From Lunularia cruciata (taxonomy: Eukaryota; Streptophyta; Marchantiopsida; Lunulariales; Lunulariaceae): a stretch of DNA of 64,000 nucleotides. This document shows positions 12,105 to 24,107 of this stretch, one piece after another. The position numbers and the translations under genes were made by a program. The notes under the pieces were generated by a model. The model saw only the letters and a program-made list of their open reading frames with translations. It searched no databases and was not told the DNA's origin. The stretch is from contig OX419759.1 of NCBI GenBank assembly GCA_948567375.1, positions 10,570,744-10,634,743 on the forward strand. Direction: 5' to 3'. The first letter of the stretch is position 1, and each line of letters begins with the position of its first letter.

Positions 12105-12200
12105 AAGGCGACCGCGTAGGAAAAATGAAGGATGGGAAGACCCCATCAAGCCGTACAAGGGAGAGACAAAAAAGGTAACATGGGGCTAAGCCCCAATAGA
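12105..12200 (-). repeat. 3' tail of copy A with hairpin
   Basis: The reference tail of the family. On the minus strand it opens with CTATTGGGGCTTAGCCCC, which can fold into a six-pair stem with a TTA loop, and ends at GCGGTCGCCTT. The same block occurs alone at 5434-5528, 22061-22124 and 49321-49416, so its right end defines the 3' terminus of the element. In R2-like elements the 3' RNA is what the reverse transcriptase recognises. That role here is an inference. Confidence 0.8.
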
Positions 12201-12344
12201 GTCTGTATGAGAAATCTGCCCTACCGCACCTAAGATATCCGAGCTATGCAAGTCGTATGGTCTACATACAACTGGAGCATCCGAAGAAACATCACATAAT
12301 GTGATTGCTCTCCTATGGATTGCACCAGCCACTACCCTCTATAG

Positions 12345-15300
12345 AGCAATGGACACACGCTGTCTAAAGTAAGCTACAAAGTATGAGAGTGAGAGTGGTA
12401 CCCACTGACGCCTAACATGATAAGCTCTCGCGCACTCCCTTACAAATGTGTCAAATGCCGTGTCCATCGCTCCATATAACTCCAAGGCTAGAGGAACAAA
12501 GAGGTGACCTTGCTGCATGCCCCTATACTTGGAGACCTTGTGACCTGCTGTTGCACTCGCCGCCCATCTAGGCGGATGGGTAATCACTCCATCCAAAACT
12601 GTATCCCGCGTAGGGTCCGTGACCACGACATCCGCTACTATCACCCGATCATCTCGGACCAAGTATTAGTCTACCCTGACACGTGTTGTCTGCAATGCAT
12701 ACGAATGCTCCCTCCAAGCTAAGTATCCACTCTCTCGTGCCATAGCGAACATTATGTCTTTAATGGCATCATGTGTAACTATCCTCTATCCTCCAAAAGG
12801 ACACCATGTCATGTGGACCGCCGTTGCATCTAGTGTAGAACCACACTCATAAGTGAGTAGTGAAGATGCAGATGGGTGGACCAAACCTAGGCGAAACCTC
12901 ATTGCTGTAGAGAAAGTAGCCGGTGCGAGTCGAAAAGCCCTAATGCATGGTCGAGCTAGGATCCACGAGCATGCACCCTTGCCGGAGCAAGAGCGTAGAC
13001 GTGCTCTAGCTTGAGGAATGGACGAGTCAACTAAGAGAGAATGTAGCATATGCTCACACTGTCGCTCCATCAAGGAAGACTGTAGACCTCTAGTCCAATC
13101 TGACGATAGTGAAACAAACAATGGAAAACCCTCTCGTGCTCGTGGGGATAGACTATCTCTCATCTGCCGCAATAACACCTGGAGAGAAAAGGGTCCTCCC
13201 TCCACCTCTGTCACATAAGTCTCCAAAACTGGCCCATCAGCAACCACAAAACGAGAGGCAAGTAGGGGTGCCAAGAGAGCCCAACTACCCAAAAACGCTA
13301 TAGGTGCCATCTCCTCCATAGAAAGCAAGCCAACCCCACCACATGAGATTGGTAGAGCCATTTGTCTACGTGCCAAATCCCCCGTCACACACTCAAAAGT
13401 CCCTGGTCCAATAATATCACCAAAGACTCCCATAATCCTCCTATCAAATGCTCTCCATGATAGGAAGGACGGTGAGGGGGGAACTGTACGGATGAGGTAG
13501 GATGGTCGATGAGCAATACTGGAAGAGAGTATACCAAATGCCACCTGCGGATCTCCTAGTAATGGAAGGTCATCCACATGGAGAACATCCTTTGCAGGGG
13601 CAAAGTCCAAGAAGCGTGTGACAAAATCCTCCGATCCTACTGGCACTCCAAGAACACAAAGTCCATCTGTGGATGTGATACACCCCTCTAGAAGCTCAAG
13701 GTGGGGAGGGATACCTAAAGGGGACCATGCCCTACACTTTGACACCTTGACTCTCAAGCCTACTAGATGTAGCTCGGTGGTCAAGTAGTCAAAGGCCTGC
13801 CTAATCTGATCTACAGGGCCTACAATGTGTGTATCATCTCCCAAGGACTGAAATACACAACTTGGCATGGCCGAAGTAGTAGATAAGAGAGCTCTAAAGT
13901 GAGCCATGGCAAATAAGGACCCCCCAAAGGATCTCCATGTCGTGTACCAACAGCTGACTCCAAGACGGTGACTCCCTCTTGTGAACCACCATGCTGGTAG
14001 TAAAGGGAAGCAAGAGAGCCATAAAAAGACCGCACAAAAGGAATGAGACTCGCCAAGGATCCACCAGCCTCCCTAAGCTCTCTAAAGATGGATGCACGTG
14101 AGACGCTATTAAAAGTGTTCTCAACATCCACCTGTAGGACGACCCACTCTGGATGGATATCTAGGAGTGCTCTTATGCCTAGAGATATAGCCTCACATCC
14201 TCCATGTGTAGCTACTCCAAATTGATGTGGACTAAGGTGCTGTCAAAAGTGAGAACGATGCTGAAGGACAATGGTACGACTGACCAAACGCAAAAAGATC
14301 TCTCCAATAGCAATCGGTCTAATACCTCCTGTGTCCTTCTCAATTGCAAGAAGTCGACTAGCACCTAAGACCCAACTAACAGACATAGGAATGTCTCCTC
14401 TTGCTACTGCTGCAACTACCTGAAACAACTCGGTAAAACCACTAGAAGGATCATGTAAAAGACCGAAATCGAGGAGAGAAATAGGAGAATGGAAACTCAC
14501 ATTGGGACACTTGAATGAGGGAAAAACTTTGAATGCCTAGCATGAGCTTTGGCGTTGGTATTTATAGGTAGCATACAAGGCCCTTGAGAAGCTTCTCAAG
14601 AAGTTTCCTCAAGCCGCTTTCTTAGAGTGCAAGCCAAGTTAACTAGGAAGCTTCCTTCTAGAAGCCGCCTTCTTGGCGTGCAAGCTAAGCTAGTTAGAAG
14701 CTTCTAGAAGCTTCCTTCTAGAAGCTACTTACTTAAGGTGCAAGCTAAGCTGACCAGGAAGCTTCCCAAGAAGCTTCCTAGATACTTCCGGAATATTCTA
14801 GGCTAATTTGTCTTATGTGCTACTTTGTGAGCCCGACTGACTTCGTCGCTAAACTCCATATTGTTACAGATCATCTACCTTGAAGCAATCTCTAAGGTGC
14901 TCATAAACCATCCCTGACAAGCCTCCTGAGGAAAGGCGAGGAGCAGTGCACAATGCTTGTGCAAATAACGACCTATCAAGACATAAAGGCTACTTAGGCT
15001 GATAATCTAAGACCTCTAATGGTAGTCCCTCTACTGTTATAGGATGCAATTAGCATAGGGAAGAGATGGTCTCATCAGTAGGACTCGCTATAGACAAAGA
15101 GTGTAGCGCTTGTGCTGCTCTACTAAACTCTCCCGCCTGACCCAAGGTCCTACATCGTCGTAATCGAGTAGAATCTATGGTATCCTGTGGCGATGCTTGT
15201 CTCCTAAATCGTGTAGCCCTAACAGACTCCTCCTGAAGCGCTGCCCAATCCCCCGCTCGGAATGGACAAAATCTAGCAGCCACCTCTCTATGCCTCGCGC

Positions 15301-15766
15301 GTCCCTCTCTAGCATAACAAAGACACCATCGAGGGAGTAGGAGGAATAGGAACCACGCTAACTCGTCCAAGGGATCACGTGCCAAACAATCCAATGGTAG
15401 GCGAAAAGCCTGTCTAGCCTCATCATGGAGTGTGCGGGGTAGCCTATGGAATAGACGTGGACATGGAAAACTAGTCTCAAATAACCCCAAAATGCAACCC
15501 GCCTGAGAAGCTAACCACTCCCACGACTCGATCAGTATCCCTGGAACGATCAACGAAGGTATAAAAGAAGCATGCGTAATCTCAAGTGTCACTACAGTCA
15601 ATGTGGTCGCTCGCCTCACATGAGCATCCCAAGTGGTCCAATCATAGTCCTTGTGCATCTTTCCCACATGGGTCCTTACTCCTTGCGAAGTAAAGCGTCG
15701 GTGACACACCGGGCATGGTGTATCCCGACCTGCTCTAGGCGACCCCACATGGGAAGGTGTAGCCAT
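12345..15766 (-). pseudogene. Element polyprotein: C2H2 finger, reverse transcriptase, RLE endonuclease (broken)
   Basis: The likely start is the ATG at 15766. A C2H2 finger lies at about 15716-15655 (CPVC, 11 residues, H-x4-H). Reverse transcriptase motifs follow: GGIRPIAIGE at about 14329, QFGVATHGGCEA at about 14215, motif A V-D-V-E-N-T-F-N with its Asp at 14128, motif B GTRHGDPLGG, and motif C with GDD in place of the usual ADD at about 13835. Near 12845 is YECGSTLDA..H..C, a zinc-knuckle-like motif whose first Cys is replaced by Tyr in this copy. After it come ADVVVTDP and a Lys in GHKVSKYRG, then FVPLALELYG (about 12670-12450), which fits a PD-(D/E)xK restriction-like endonuclease. The frame is broken by a TAA after SSLC, a stop near 14243, a frameshift after motif B, two more stops and the LTR insertion. 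Confidence 0.75.
14454..14868 (-). mobile_element. Solo LTR of the chromovirus family, inserted in copy A
   Basis: A complete 415-bp LTR (minus orientation, TGTAAC...TTTTACA) closely matching those at 52973-53397 and 58180-58605. It is flanked by a perfect 5-bp target duplication, GATCA, at 14449-14453 and 14869-14873. It interrupts the retrotransposon reading frame just before DPSSGF. A full element therefore inserted after copy A, then lost its interior by LTR-LTR recombination. It contains a perfect four-unit heat-shock element at 14697-14714. Confidence 0.93.
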
Positions 15767-16269
15767 GGCTAGCACAAGAATAGTGATAGTAACACATGAA
15801 ACTCCTCTCCATATCTCCTCATATCTGCAAAACCACAACCCCTCACATCCAAACTCACATAAGAAACAATCTCTCCAAACCCTAAAATCTATAAACTCTC
15901 ATAACTTTCAATTTCCATCTCCAAAATTTTCAAATTAAATTCATATGGAACTTAATCATGAAAACCAAGAGATTAGAAATGAAAATTTCCAACCCATCAC
16001 TCTCAATGTATAATGATCACTCTCAACCCTAAAAAAGCTAAAAATCTTTGCAACTTTCTACTCCATTCTCCATAGTCTTCAATCTAGGTACCAATGGAAC
16101 CAAAATTGAAAAACAAAGAGAATTGACCATTCACTCAAATGCTACATGCTAGAGAACACTCAGAAATTATCAAAATTGTCTCACATCTCTCCCTCTCCTC
16201 TCCTCTCCTCTCCCCGTCTCCACACTCTCCCGTAGCTCCCCCGTGCCGACTTCTTATCAAGCAGTTTAT

Positions 16270-19200
16270 TAGTTATTAGTTATCCCCTACCGAGTTTCCT
16301 CTTTTCGGCTACGGGAGCCAAGAGAGGAGAGGGAGTGACTTGAGAAGACATCTATAATTCTTTACGGCTCTCTAGCATATATGACTCTAATGAATAGTCT
16401 ATTCTCTTCCTTTTCCAATTTTGGATCCATTGGTACCTAGATTGAATACTAGGGAGAATGGAGTAGAAAGTTATGAGGATTTTTACTTTTTTTAGGGTTT
16501 AGAGTGATAACTACACACTGATAGTGATGAGTTGTGAATTTTCATCTCCATCCTCTTGGTTTTCATGATTAAGTTCCATAGGAATTTAGTTTGAAAATTT
16601 TGGAGATAGAATTTGAAAATTATGAGAATTTATAGAGTTTTGGGTTTGGAGAGATTGTTTTCTTATGTAGGGGGTTGTAGTTTTGCAGATATGGGGAGAT
16701 ATGGAGAGGAGCATCATGTATTAGTATCATTATTTGTGTGCTAGCCATGGCTACACCTTCCCATGTAGGGTCGCCTAGAGCGACTCGAGATACACTATGT
16801 CCGGTGTGTCACCAACGCTTTACCTCGCAAGGAGTAAAGACCCATATGGGAAGGATGCACAAGGATTATGATTGGACCACTTGGGTTGCACACGTGAAAC
16901 AAGTGACCACATTGACAATAGTGACACTTGGGATTACGCACGCTTCTTTTATCCCTTTGTTGATCATTCTAGGCATACGAATCCAGTCGTGGGAGTGGTT
17001 AGCTTCTCAAGCGTGTTGCATTTTGGGGTTATTTAATACTAGTTTTCCATGTCCAAGTCTACTCCATAGGCTACCCTGCACACTTCATAATGAGGCTAGA
17101 CAAGCTTTTTGCCTACCACTTGATCATTTGGCACATGATCCCTTGGATAAGTTAGCATGGTTCTTATTCCTCTTACTCCCTTGATGGTGTCTTTACTATG
17201 CTAGAGGGGGACATGCGGGCATAGAGAGGTGGTTGTTAGATTTCATCTATTACAAGCGGGGGATTGGGTGGCCTTTCAGGAGGAGTCTGTTAGGGCTACA
17301 CGATTTAGGAGACAGGCATCATTACAAGATATAACATAGTCTACTTGATTATGACGGTGTATGACATTGGGTCAAGCAAGAGACTTTAGTAGAGTGGCAC
17401 AAGCGTTACACCCTTTGTCTATGGTGAGTCCTACTGATGAGACTATCTCTTCCCTTTGCTCACTACATCCTATAGCAGTAGAGGGACTATCACTAGAGGT
17501 CTTAAATTATCAACCTAAGCAGCCTTTATGTCTTAATAGGTCACTTTTTGCACAAGCATTGTGCACTATCCCTCGGCTTTCATCAAGAGGCTTGTCAAGG
17601 ATGGTTTATGAGCACCTTAGAGATTGCTTCCAAGCAAATGATCCTTCTAGTGGTTTTACTGATTTGTTTGAGGTGGCTATAGCAAAAGCGAGAGGAGACA
17701 TTCCTATGTTTGTTAGTCGGGTGTTAGGTATTCTTAAGACAATAACTGATTAAGACAATAACTAGTGGTTCACGAGAAGGAGTCACCGTTTTGGAGCCAA
17801 TTGTTGGTACACGTCAAGGAGATCCTTTGGGGAGACCCTTATTTGCCATGGCTCACTTTAGAGCTCTCCTATCTACTACTTTGGCCATGCCAGGTTGTGT
17901 ATTTCTCTCCTTGGCAAATGATACACACATTATAGGCCTTGTAGATCAGATTAAACAAGCCTTTGACTACTTGACTACCAAGCTACATCAAGTAGGCTTG
18001 AGAGTGAAGGTGTAAAAGTGTAAGGCATGGTCCCCTTTAGGTATCTCTCCCCACCTTGAGCTTCCAGAGGGGTGTATCACATCCACAAATGGACTTTGTG
18101 TTCTTGGAGTGCCAATAAGATCGGAGGATTTTTTCACATGCTTCTTATACATTGCCCTTGCAGAAGATGTTCTCCATGTGGATGACCTTCCGTTACAAGG
18201 AGATTTGCAAGTGGCATTTTGTATACTCTCCACTAGTATTGCTTGTTGGCCATCCTACCTCATCTGCACAATTCCTCCATCATCCTCCTTCCTTTCACAT
18301 CTGAGAGCATTTGATAGGAGGATTATGGGAGTCTTTGGTGATATTATTGGAGCAAGGACTTTTGAGTGTGTGACAAGGGATTTGGCACATAGACAGACGG
18401 CTCTGCCAATCTAATGTGGTGGGGTTGGCTTGCTATTTATGGAGGAGATGGCACCTATAGCATTGTTGGGTAGTTGTGCTCTCTCAGCACCCCTACTTTC
18501 TTCTCATTTTGTGGTTGTTGATAGGCCAGTTTTGGAGACTTATGTGACAAAGGTGGAAGGAGGATCCTTTTCTCTCCAAGTGTTATTGTGGTAGACGAGA
18601 GGTAGTCTATCCCCATGAGCATGAGAGGATTTTCCACCTTTTGCTTCATTATTGTCAAATTGGACTAGAGGTTTACAGTCTTCCTTGATAAGGCAATAGT
18701 GTGAGCATACGCTACATTCTCTCTTAGTCAACTTGTCCATTCCTTATGCTACTAGAGCACATCTTTGCTCTTGCTCCAACAAGGGTGCAAGCTCTTGGAT
18801 CCTAGCTCAACCATGCATTAGGGCATTTTGACTCGCACCAACTACTTTCTCTACAATGATGAGGTTTTTCCTAGGTTTGGTCCACCCATTTGCATCTTCA
18901 TTACTCACTTGTGAGTGTGGTTCTACACTAGATGCAGTAGCGGTCTACGTGACACGGTGTCCTTTTGGAGAATAGAGGATAGCTACCCATGATGCCATTA
19001 GGGACATAATGTTTGCTATGGCACGAGAGAGTGGATACTTGGCTTGGAGGGCACATTTTTATGCTTTGCAAAAGACAATGTTAGGGCAGACTTTTATATT
19101 TGGTCCAAGATGATCATGTGATAGTAGCGGATGTCATGGTTATGGACCCTACACAATATAAAATTTTGGAGGGAGTGGTTACCCATCCCCATGGATGGGC

Positions 19201-19593
19201 AGTGAGTGCAACACAAGTCGCAAGGTCTCCAAGTAGAGGGGCATGTAGCAAGGTCACCTCTTTGTTCCTCTAGCTTTGGAGTTATATGGAGCAATGGACA
19301 AAGCATTTGACACATTTGTCAAGGATTGCGCAAGAGCTTATCATGTTAGGCTTCAAGGGGTACCACTCTCACTCTCATACTTTGTAGCATATTTTAGACC
19401 GTGTGTGTCAATTGCTCTATAGAGGGCAGTAGTTGGTGCAATCCATAAGAGAGCAATCACATTATGTGATGTTTCTTCGGATGCTCCAGTTGTGTGTAAA
19501 CCGTACGACTTGCACAGCTCAGATATCTTAGGTATGGTAGGGCAGATTTCTCATATAGACTCTATTGGAGCTTGGCCCCATATAGAGTCTATA
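16270..19593 (+). mobile_element. RLE-type non-LTR retrotransposon, copy B
   Basis: Plus-strand copy, head to head with copy A. The 5' end near 16270-16280 (TATCCCCTACCGAG) is followed by a leader homologous to that of copy A, then coding sequence from ATG 16748. About 390 bp of the reverse transcriptase is missing at about 17740-17760: the text jumps from VSRVLG to the stretch just before motif B. The 3' tail starts at 19558 (GACTCTATTGGAGC) and is cut off after about 25 bases by an inserted LTR at 19594. It is more decayed than copy A. Confidence 0.8.
16748..19424 (+). pseudogene. Copy B polyprotein, reverse transcriptase partly deleted
   Basis: Same protein as the copy A reading frame. 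The C2H2 finger is intact (CPVCHQRFTSQGVKTHMG at about 16800). Motif B reads GTRQGDPLG near 17810, and motif C has become LANDTH (one catalytic Asp lost). The C-terminal finger keeps CECG at about 18912, which shows that the Tyr in copy A is a mutation. The endonuclease region (about 19100-19400) is frameshifted. Motif A and the fingers of the polymerase lie in the deleted part. It cannot encode an active enzyme. Confidence 0.75.
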
Positions 19594-20150
19594 TGTAATA
19601 CTCCAAGGACAAGAGAAGAGAGAAAACATAGATTGCACTCTCAAACATTCGATGCACCAAGGGAGCACCTTCTCTTTATTATATAGACAAAGAGGATCTC
19701 CTCCAAGGAAGCTCCACCATAGGATTAGGGACACAGATAGGTGACATGTCAGCAAGCTCCACCTTGGATTACTTACTTGGATGGGTGACCTGTCTAGTCT
19801 AGGTCCTATCTGGTTGGTCAAACGAGCTTTGACCAGAGGGAATCTTTTAGGGAATCTTCCTGTAGGAATCTCATAATCACATGAGTAAGGTACCGTTGGA
19901 AAGCTCTTGACAAGACAAACTAGGGGAGAGGAAAGGCCAACCTTTCCATTGTTGGGGGGGAATCTGCACATTTTCGAGGCCTAATTCATCAATTTAGGCC
20001 TCCAAAATTGCCTTCAAAGATTTCAGGCATATTTCGATTCCTACTCTATTAGTAAAAGTCCCCTTTTGGTGATACCTCTTTTTGATCTGTTTATCCATCA
20101 TGTGTAACATCCTTCCAGATGTTACCAAACCAATTCTCACCTTTAAACCT
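19594..20150 (-). mobile_element. Partial LTR of the TGTAATAC gypsy family
   Basis: Starts with TGTAATACTCCAAGGACAAG at 19594 and follows the LTRs at 24962-25698 and 29003-29753 for about 555 bp, then diverges after CTCACCTTTAAA. The last 190 bp or so of the LTR are missing. It cuts into the 3' tail of copy B, so it is younger than that copy. Confidence 0.85.
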
Positions 20151-21164
20151 CTGAGTAATTGCCTTGTAAGTTCAATTTATTAGAATATATCATCATGTTT
20201 TGTTACATTGTTTCATTGAAGTTCTTATGGTAATCTTTACCTAAGTTCTAAAATACAGTTCTTATGGTAGTCTATATCTAAGCTTTTGCCCGGAATTCAC
20301 CACATTGATTGTTTATAGATTTATTAAAAGATAGAAACTCATTTTATAAAGAAAGACAATTTAAACTAGGAATGAGGAAATTCAGTTTAATATAATCATA
20401 TATTTTAAATTATAGTTAAATAATAATTTTTTTAATTATGGTATTAAAAAAAGTCTATGCCATATATATGGTTTATTATAGAACCCTTTTTTTAAATCAA
20501 TTCCTTCTTTTTTATTGATAATAATTTTCATGTAAGCAACTCCAACTATGTAAAATAACCATTTATATAATATTTGAAACATTTTTTGCATTTTATAGAT
20601 AACTAGTTGTAATATGGATTTAATTAATATCATTAATTGTAAATGTAGTAATAGATAATGACTTCTCTACCTTCAATTTAGCTTTGTTAGGTAAATTCAC
20701 ATCATACAATACAATTATAATACTTATAAAATCTTCCATACTTAATCCAAAAATTGAATTTGATATAATGTGAGTTTGAGTGAATTTGCTACATCTTGTT
20801 TGCTACTAACTCTTGTTAGCAAATAAATCTCCATATCATCCTCTTTGAGCTAACAAAGCATAAAATACATCCCCCTTTCCTCTTGAGTGAGTTATAGTGA
20901 GGTATGTAAAACTCACATTCTAATTGGATCATGAAGTTTATAATAATTAAAATGCAAAGCTCTTTTTTCCTTTGCTGAAAATGAAAATAAGATAAAGCAA
21001 ACTTAGAAATTTATGACATAGTATTATAAAATTATTTTTTCTTACTTTAATCGATAAATACACCACTCTTGTTGATTGATATGTAAAATTATATTTGCAA
21101 GTATCAAAGTAAAATCATCTCGTTTTGTCACCACAATGAAAGTATACTATAGTTAGTAATTGAA

Positions 21165-21166
21165 AA

Positions 21167-21208
<42 letters not shown>
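21165..21208. repeat. (AT)n microsatellite
   Basis: About 22 uninterrupted AT dinucleotides. Likely to vary in length between individuals. Confidence 0.95.
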
Positions 21209-21210
<2 letters not shown>

Positions 21211-22060
21211 ATTCCTTACAATTTTATTTGTATTATAAGAATCACTAAGAATCAGAGCCTATAATTTATAGTGTTTTTCAATCTTAATTTTGAATTTTAG
21301 CATGTATAAATTTCATTAAAAAATTCAAATTTTTTAATAAGAAACTTCTAGTTATTCAAAGTTTCTTCTACTAAGTATTTATATTCTCATTGTTTGGGAT
21401 CTTGTAAATTGGTCTTTATTAGTCTTGTGAGTAGGAAATATTGCAAAACTATTTGTTTAAATAAATCTTAATTCAAGAAGAAAATCTTATAGTGGTTTTA
21501 ACATTTAATTGTTATTAAGAGATAGTAATGCTTAAGATCTAAATCCACATATTCTTTTCAATCTACAGTAATTACCTCTTTGAATGAGACCTCTTTGAAT
21601 ATATAATTTAGTTACCCTATATGAAGTTATGATAAATCAATGCTTGTTAAGTTCAAATAGAAGCTAAATTATGATCCAAATATAGTGAAAATATAGTGAA
21701 TTAATAAATATAACATCATGTTAATAGCTTTTCAATAGAATGACTTACCACAATTTTTCATATTGATTTGTGTTGATTTAGCAATTGCTGTATTGATATC
21801 GGAATTATCTTCAATAGAATAGTGGATGTACTTTTCAAAATCATTATTTCTCAATACCAAATAAATTATTATTTTAGTTGTGATTTTGATGATTTACTGG
21901 GCTTTTGAGTAGACTTTTATAATAATGACTCCATTTATTTAACTATGTCTTTGATAAATTTTCCAAGACCTTAGAGCTACTATGAACTATCAAATATTTA
22001 ATCACATGGACAAGTACGAAAGTGCTAAAATTAGGTGCATATCTAGAACAAAATAAGAGA

Positions 22061-22124
22061 AAGGCAATCGTGTAGGAAAAACAAGGATGAGAAGACCCCA
22101 TCAAGCCGTACAAGGGAGAGACAG
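22061..22124 (-). repeat. Tail-only copy T2 of the RLE retrotransposon
   Basis: About 64 bp. On the minus strand it runs from CTGTCTCTCCCTTGTACGG to CACGATTGCCTT, matching the last two thirds of the element tail. The hairpin half is absent, so it is shorter at its 5' side than T1 and T3. An AT-rich repeated stretch follows at about 22131-22190. Confidence 0.8.
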
Positions 22125-23409
22125 AACAGAATAATATTATTTAGATGATAATAATATTATAATTATTTAGATAATAATAATATTTAGAACAGAATAATTA
22201 TTTGATTACAAGGATCCAAATATATATTTGTTGAATATATATACTATAATTCTTAATTATGATTGAAGCGTTTAAGACCTAAGTATTAGCCAGTAAGAGG
22301 TGTACGGTCTTTTATGAACTTCTTCACTAACATAATATATGTATATATAGCTTTTATATTGTTGACTACTTTAATTTGTTTGATACTTATAATAATATTA
22401 GATTAAATCAATCATAGATTGCAATTTCATTAGTAAGATTATAATATTATAAATTTCACTTATTTGATTATTCTTTATAAAATCAACTAATATATTACTA
22501 AGAAACATGGTAAAATTCAACACTCAATGTGATATGTTGAAATATATCAGATTTTCCACTTTTCTCCTATGAAGAATAAGGGATTGTACGTGTCTTTAAA
22601 TAAATTATAATTGTATTATTTTTAATATATCTTTCAAATATTCTATTCAAATGAATAGAACCAAAATTTAAAATTCTACGACCTTGGAATTTGATTATTC
22701 AATTTGGAAATCATGAAAGATTCTCAAGTATGGATCAAATTTACATTTTTAATCAAATAAACTTAAATGGTCTAACGTAAATTTATACAAAAAAATTAAG
22801 TTACAGAAAATCAACATATAAATATGAAAGTAGAATATATCAATTACTTATTTTGAATCATTTAAACTTTTTCGCTTCATAATTAAAAGCTAGAGACAAT
22901 GTTGATTAGGGTATTTTGTGTAGAAATGCTTAGATGATCTCAAACATTTCATACTATTAGGAATGCTATATATTATAGTATTAGGAAAGAATCTTCCTTA
23001 CTGTAATAGGTTGAGAACTATACATAAATTATTTTATCTTTATTATATAAAGCATATGAACTGTGAATGAGAGATATTTTTGGAAAAGTAAAATACATAT
23101 TGTGAAACTAAAGGTACAAGGAAGGACTTGAAATCAAACAACTATATGCAAATTTAATAGTATATTATAATTATTATATATTAGTTTATATTAAAAACAG
23201 AAGTGTAAATTGGGTTTATGTGTAAGAACTAAATGTGTATGAGAACTTTTCCATTTTTTTCAAGATAAGTACCATGAGAAAGTTAGTAAATAGTTTGAAA
23301 ATGATTAGTTCCTTTATGAAGAATATATATACCTTTCTCCTTGTATATTGTAATATTTCATTCTAACATGTCTTAATTCAAGTAAAGTTGTAATATTTTT
23401 GTGTGAATA

Positions 23410-23706
23410 GAAGCTAATGTGTTAGCTAAATAAACTAAATATAGCAAAAAAAATATAGAACTAGCATACATATAAGAATTATAAGAATGTTATGGAAGTA
23501 TATAAAATACTTCTTGGTAGAAGCTTCTAGAAATATTTCAAAATTAAAATGATTTGTATGCTACGTAACCAACTAGCTTAGCATGTACACCAAGTAGATT
23601 AGTAGTTTGGTTTTGCACTTCAAGAAAGGAAACTTCTATAATGAAGTTTCTTGGGAATCTTGTACTTGGTTTCTTTACAAATACCAAAACTCAAGTTTAT
23701 GTTAGT
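23410..23706 (+). mobile_element. Left half of an older chromovirus LTR
   Basis: Divergent LTR of the chromovirus family. Landmarks are GAAGCTTCTAGAA (about 23519), CCAACTAGCTTAGCATG and AATACCAAAACTCAAG, in LTR order. It stops at TTAGT (23702-23706) where the next element begins. The missing right half resumes at 34670 with CATTCAATG, matching the LTR sequence that should follow. The left limit is approximate. Confidence 0.6.
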
Positions 23707-24107
23707 AGTAATAATATTAAGTCAGAGAAAAGTTAATAAAATCACATATATATAGCAAAAATGAAGTATAGCTACCATAATTTAAGAATGCAAAAAAAGT
23801 TCTAGAAGCATCTTTGAAGCTTTATGGTAAAATATCTTAGAAGTATATAGGAAGTTCCATGGTGAAAAGCTTCTAATAACTTTTAAAGGATTGAGTAACT
23901 TGCATGTCAAGTTAATGGCTAGTTTAACTTACACACTAAGAAAAGAGACGTAGGAAAGGAACCTTCCTTGGAAGCTCTTGGGAAGCTTGAACCTCGACGA
24001 CCTATAATCACCACGGAAAAAGCTCATACTATGCATTGAAAGTTTCATTCAATTGAGAGTTTCAATATGATATTCCATTCTCCTATTTCTTTCTTTGGTA
24101 TTTTATA
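23707..24107 (+). repeat. 5' LTR of the split chromovirus
   Basis: Begins AGTAATAATA where intact copies have TGTAACAATA, and ends near TTTTATA. It is followed by TTATTATTAGAGCAATAATGG, aligning with the TTGGTATCAGAG primer-binding site of the intact copy. Strongly diverged from its partner at 34313-34664. Confidence 0.65.

Larger units (their letters stand above)
12105..16262 (-). mobile_element. RLE-type non-LTR retrotransposon, copy A (best preserved)
   Basis: About 4.2 kb including a 420-bp LTR insertion (14454-14868 plus duplicated target), so about 3.74 kb of its own. In order on the minus strand: a G-rich purine 5' leader (GGGGAGCTACGGGAG near 16230), about 450 bp of AT-rich leader, one long coding region (15766 to about 12345) and a short 3' tail ending at 12105 with no poly(A). 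Coding order is C2H2 finger, linker, reverse transcriptase, thumb, CxC..H..C finger, restriction-like endonuclease. This is the layout of R2- and NeSL-type elements. There are no LTRs. It lies head to head with copy B and next to a stray 5' fragment. Confidence 0.8.
20151..23409. other. AT-rich intergenic region
   Basis: Very AT-rich, with a dinucleotide repeat, one tail-only repeat and no open frame of note. The longest frame (about 65 codons, minus strand, 20436-20633) has the composition of random AT-rich DNA. No conserved motif is seen on either strand. Confidence 0.6.

Noticed and set aside
12105-16262. Insertion in ribosomal DNA, as expected of true R2.
   Set aside because: No rRNA-like sequence flanks any copy; the flanks are AT-rich DNA or other transposons.
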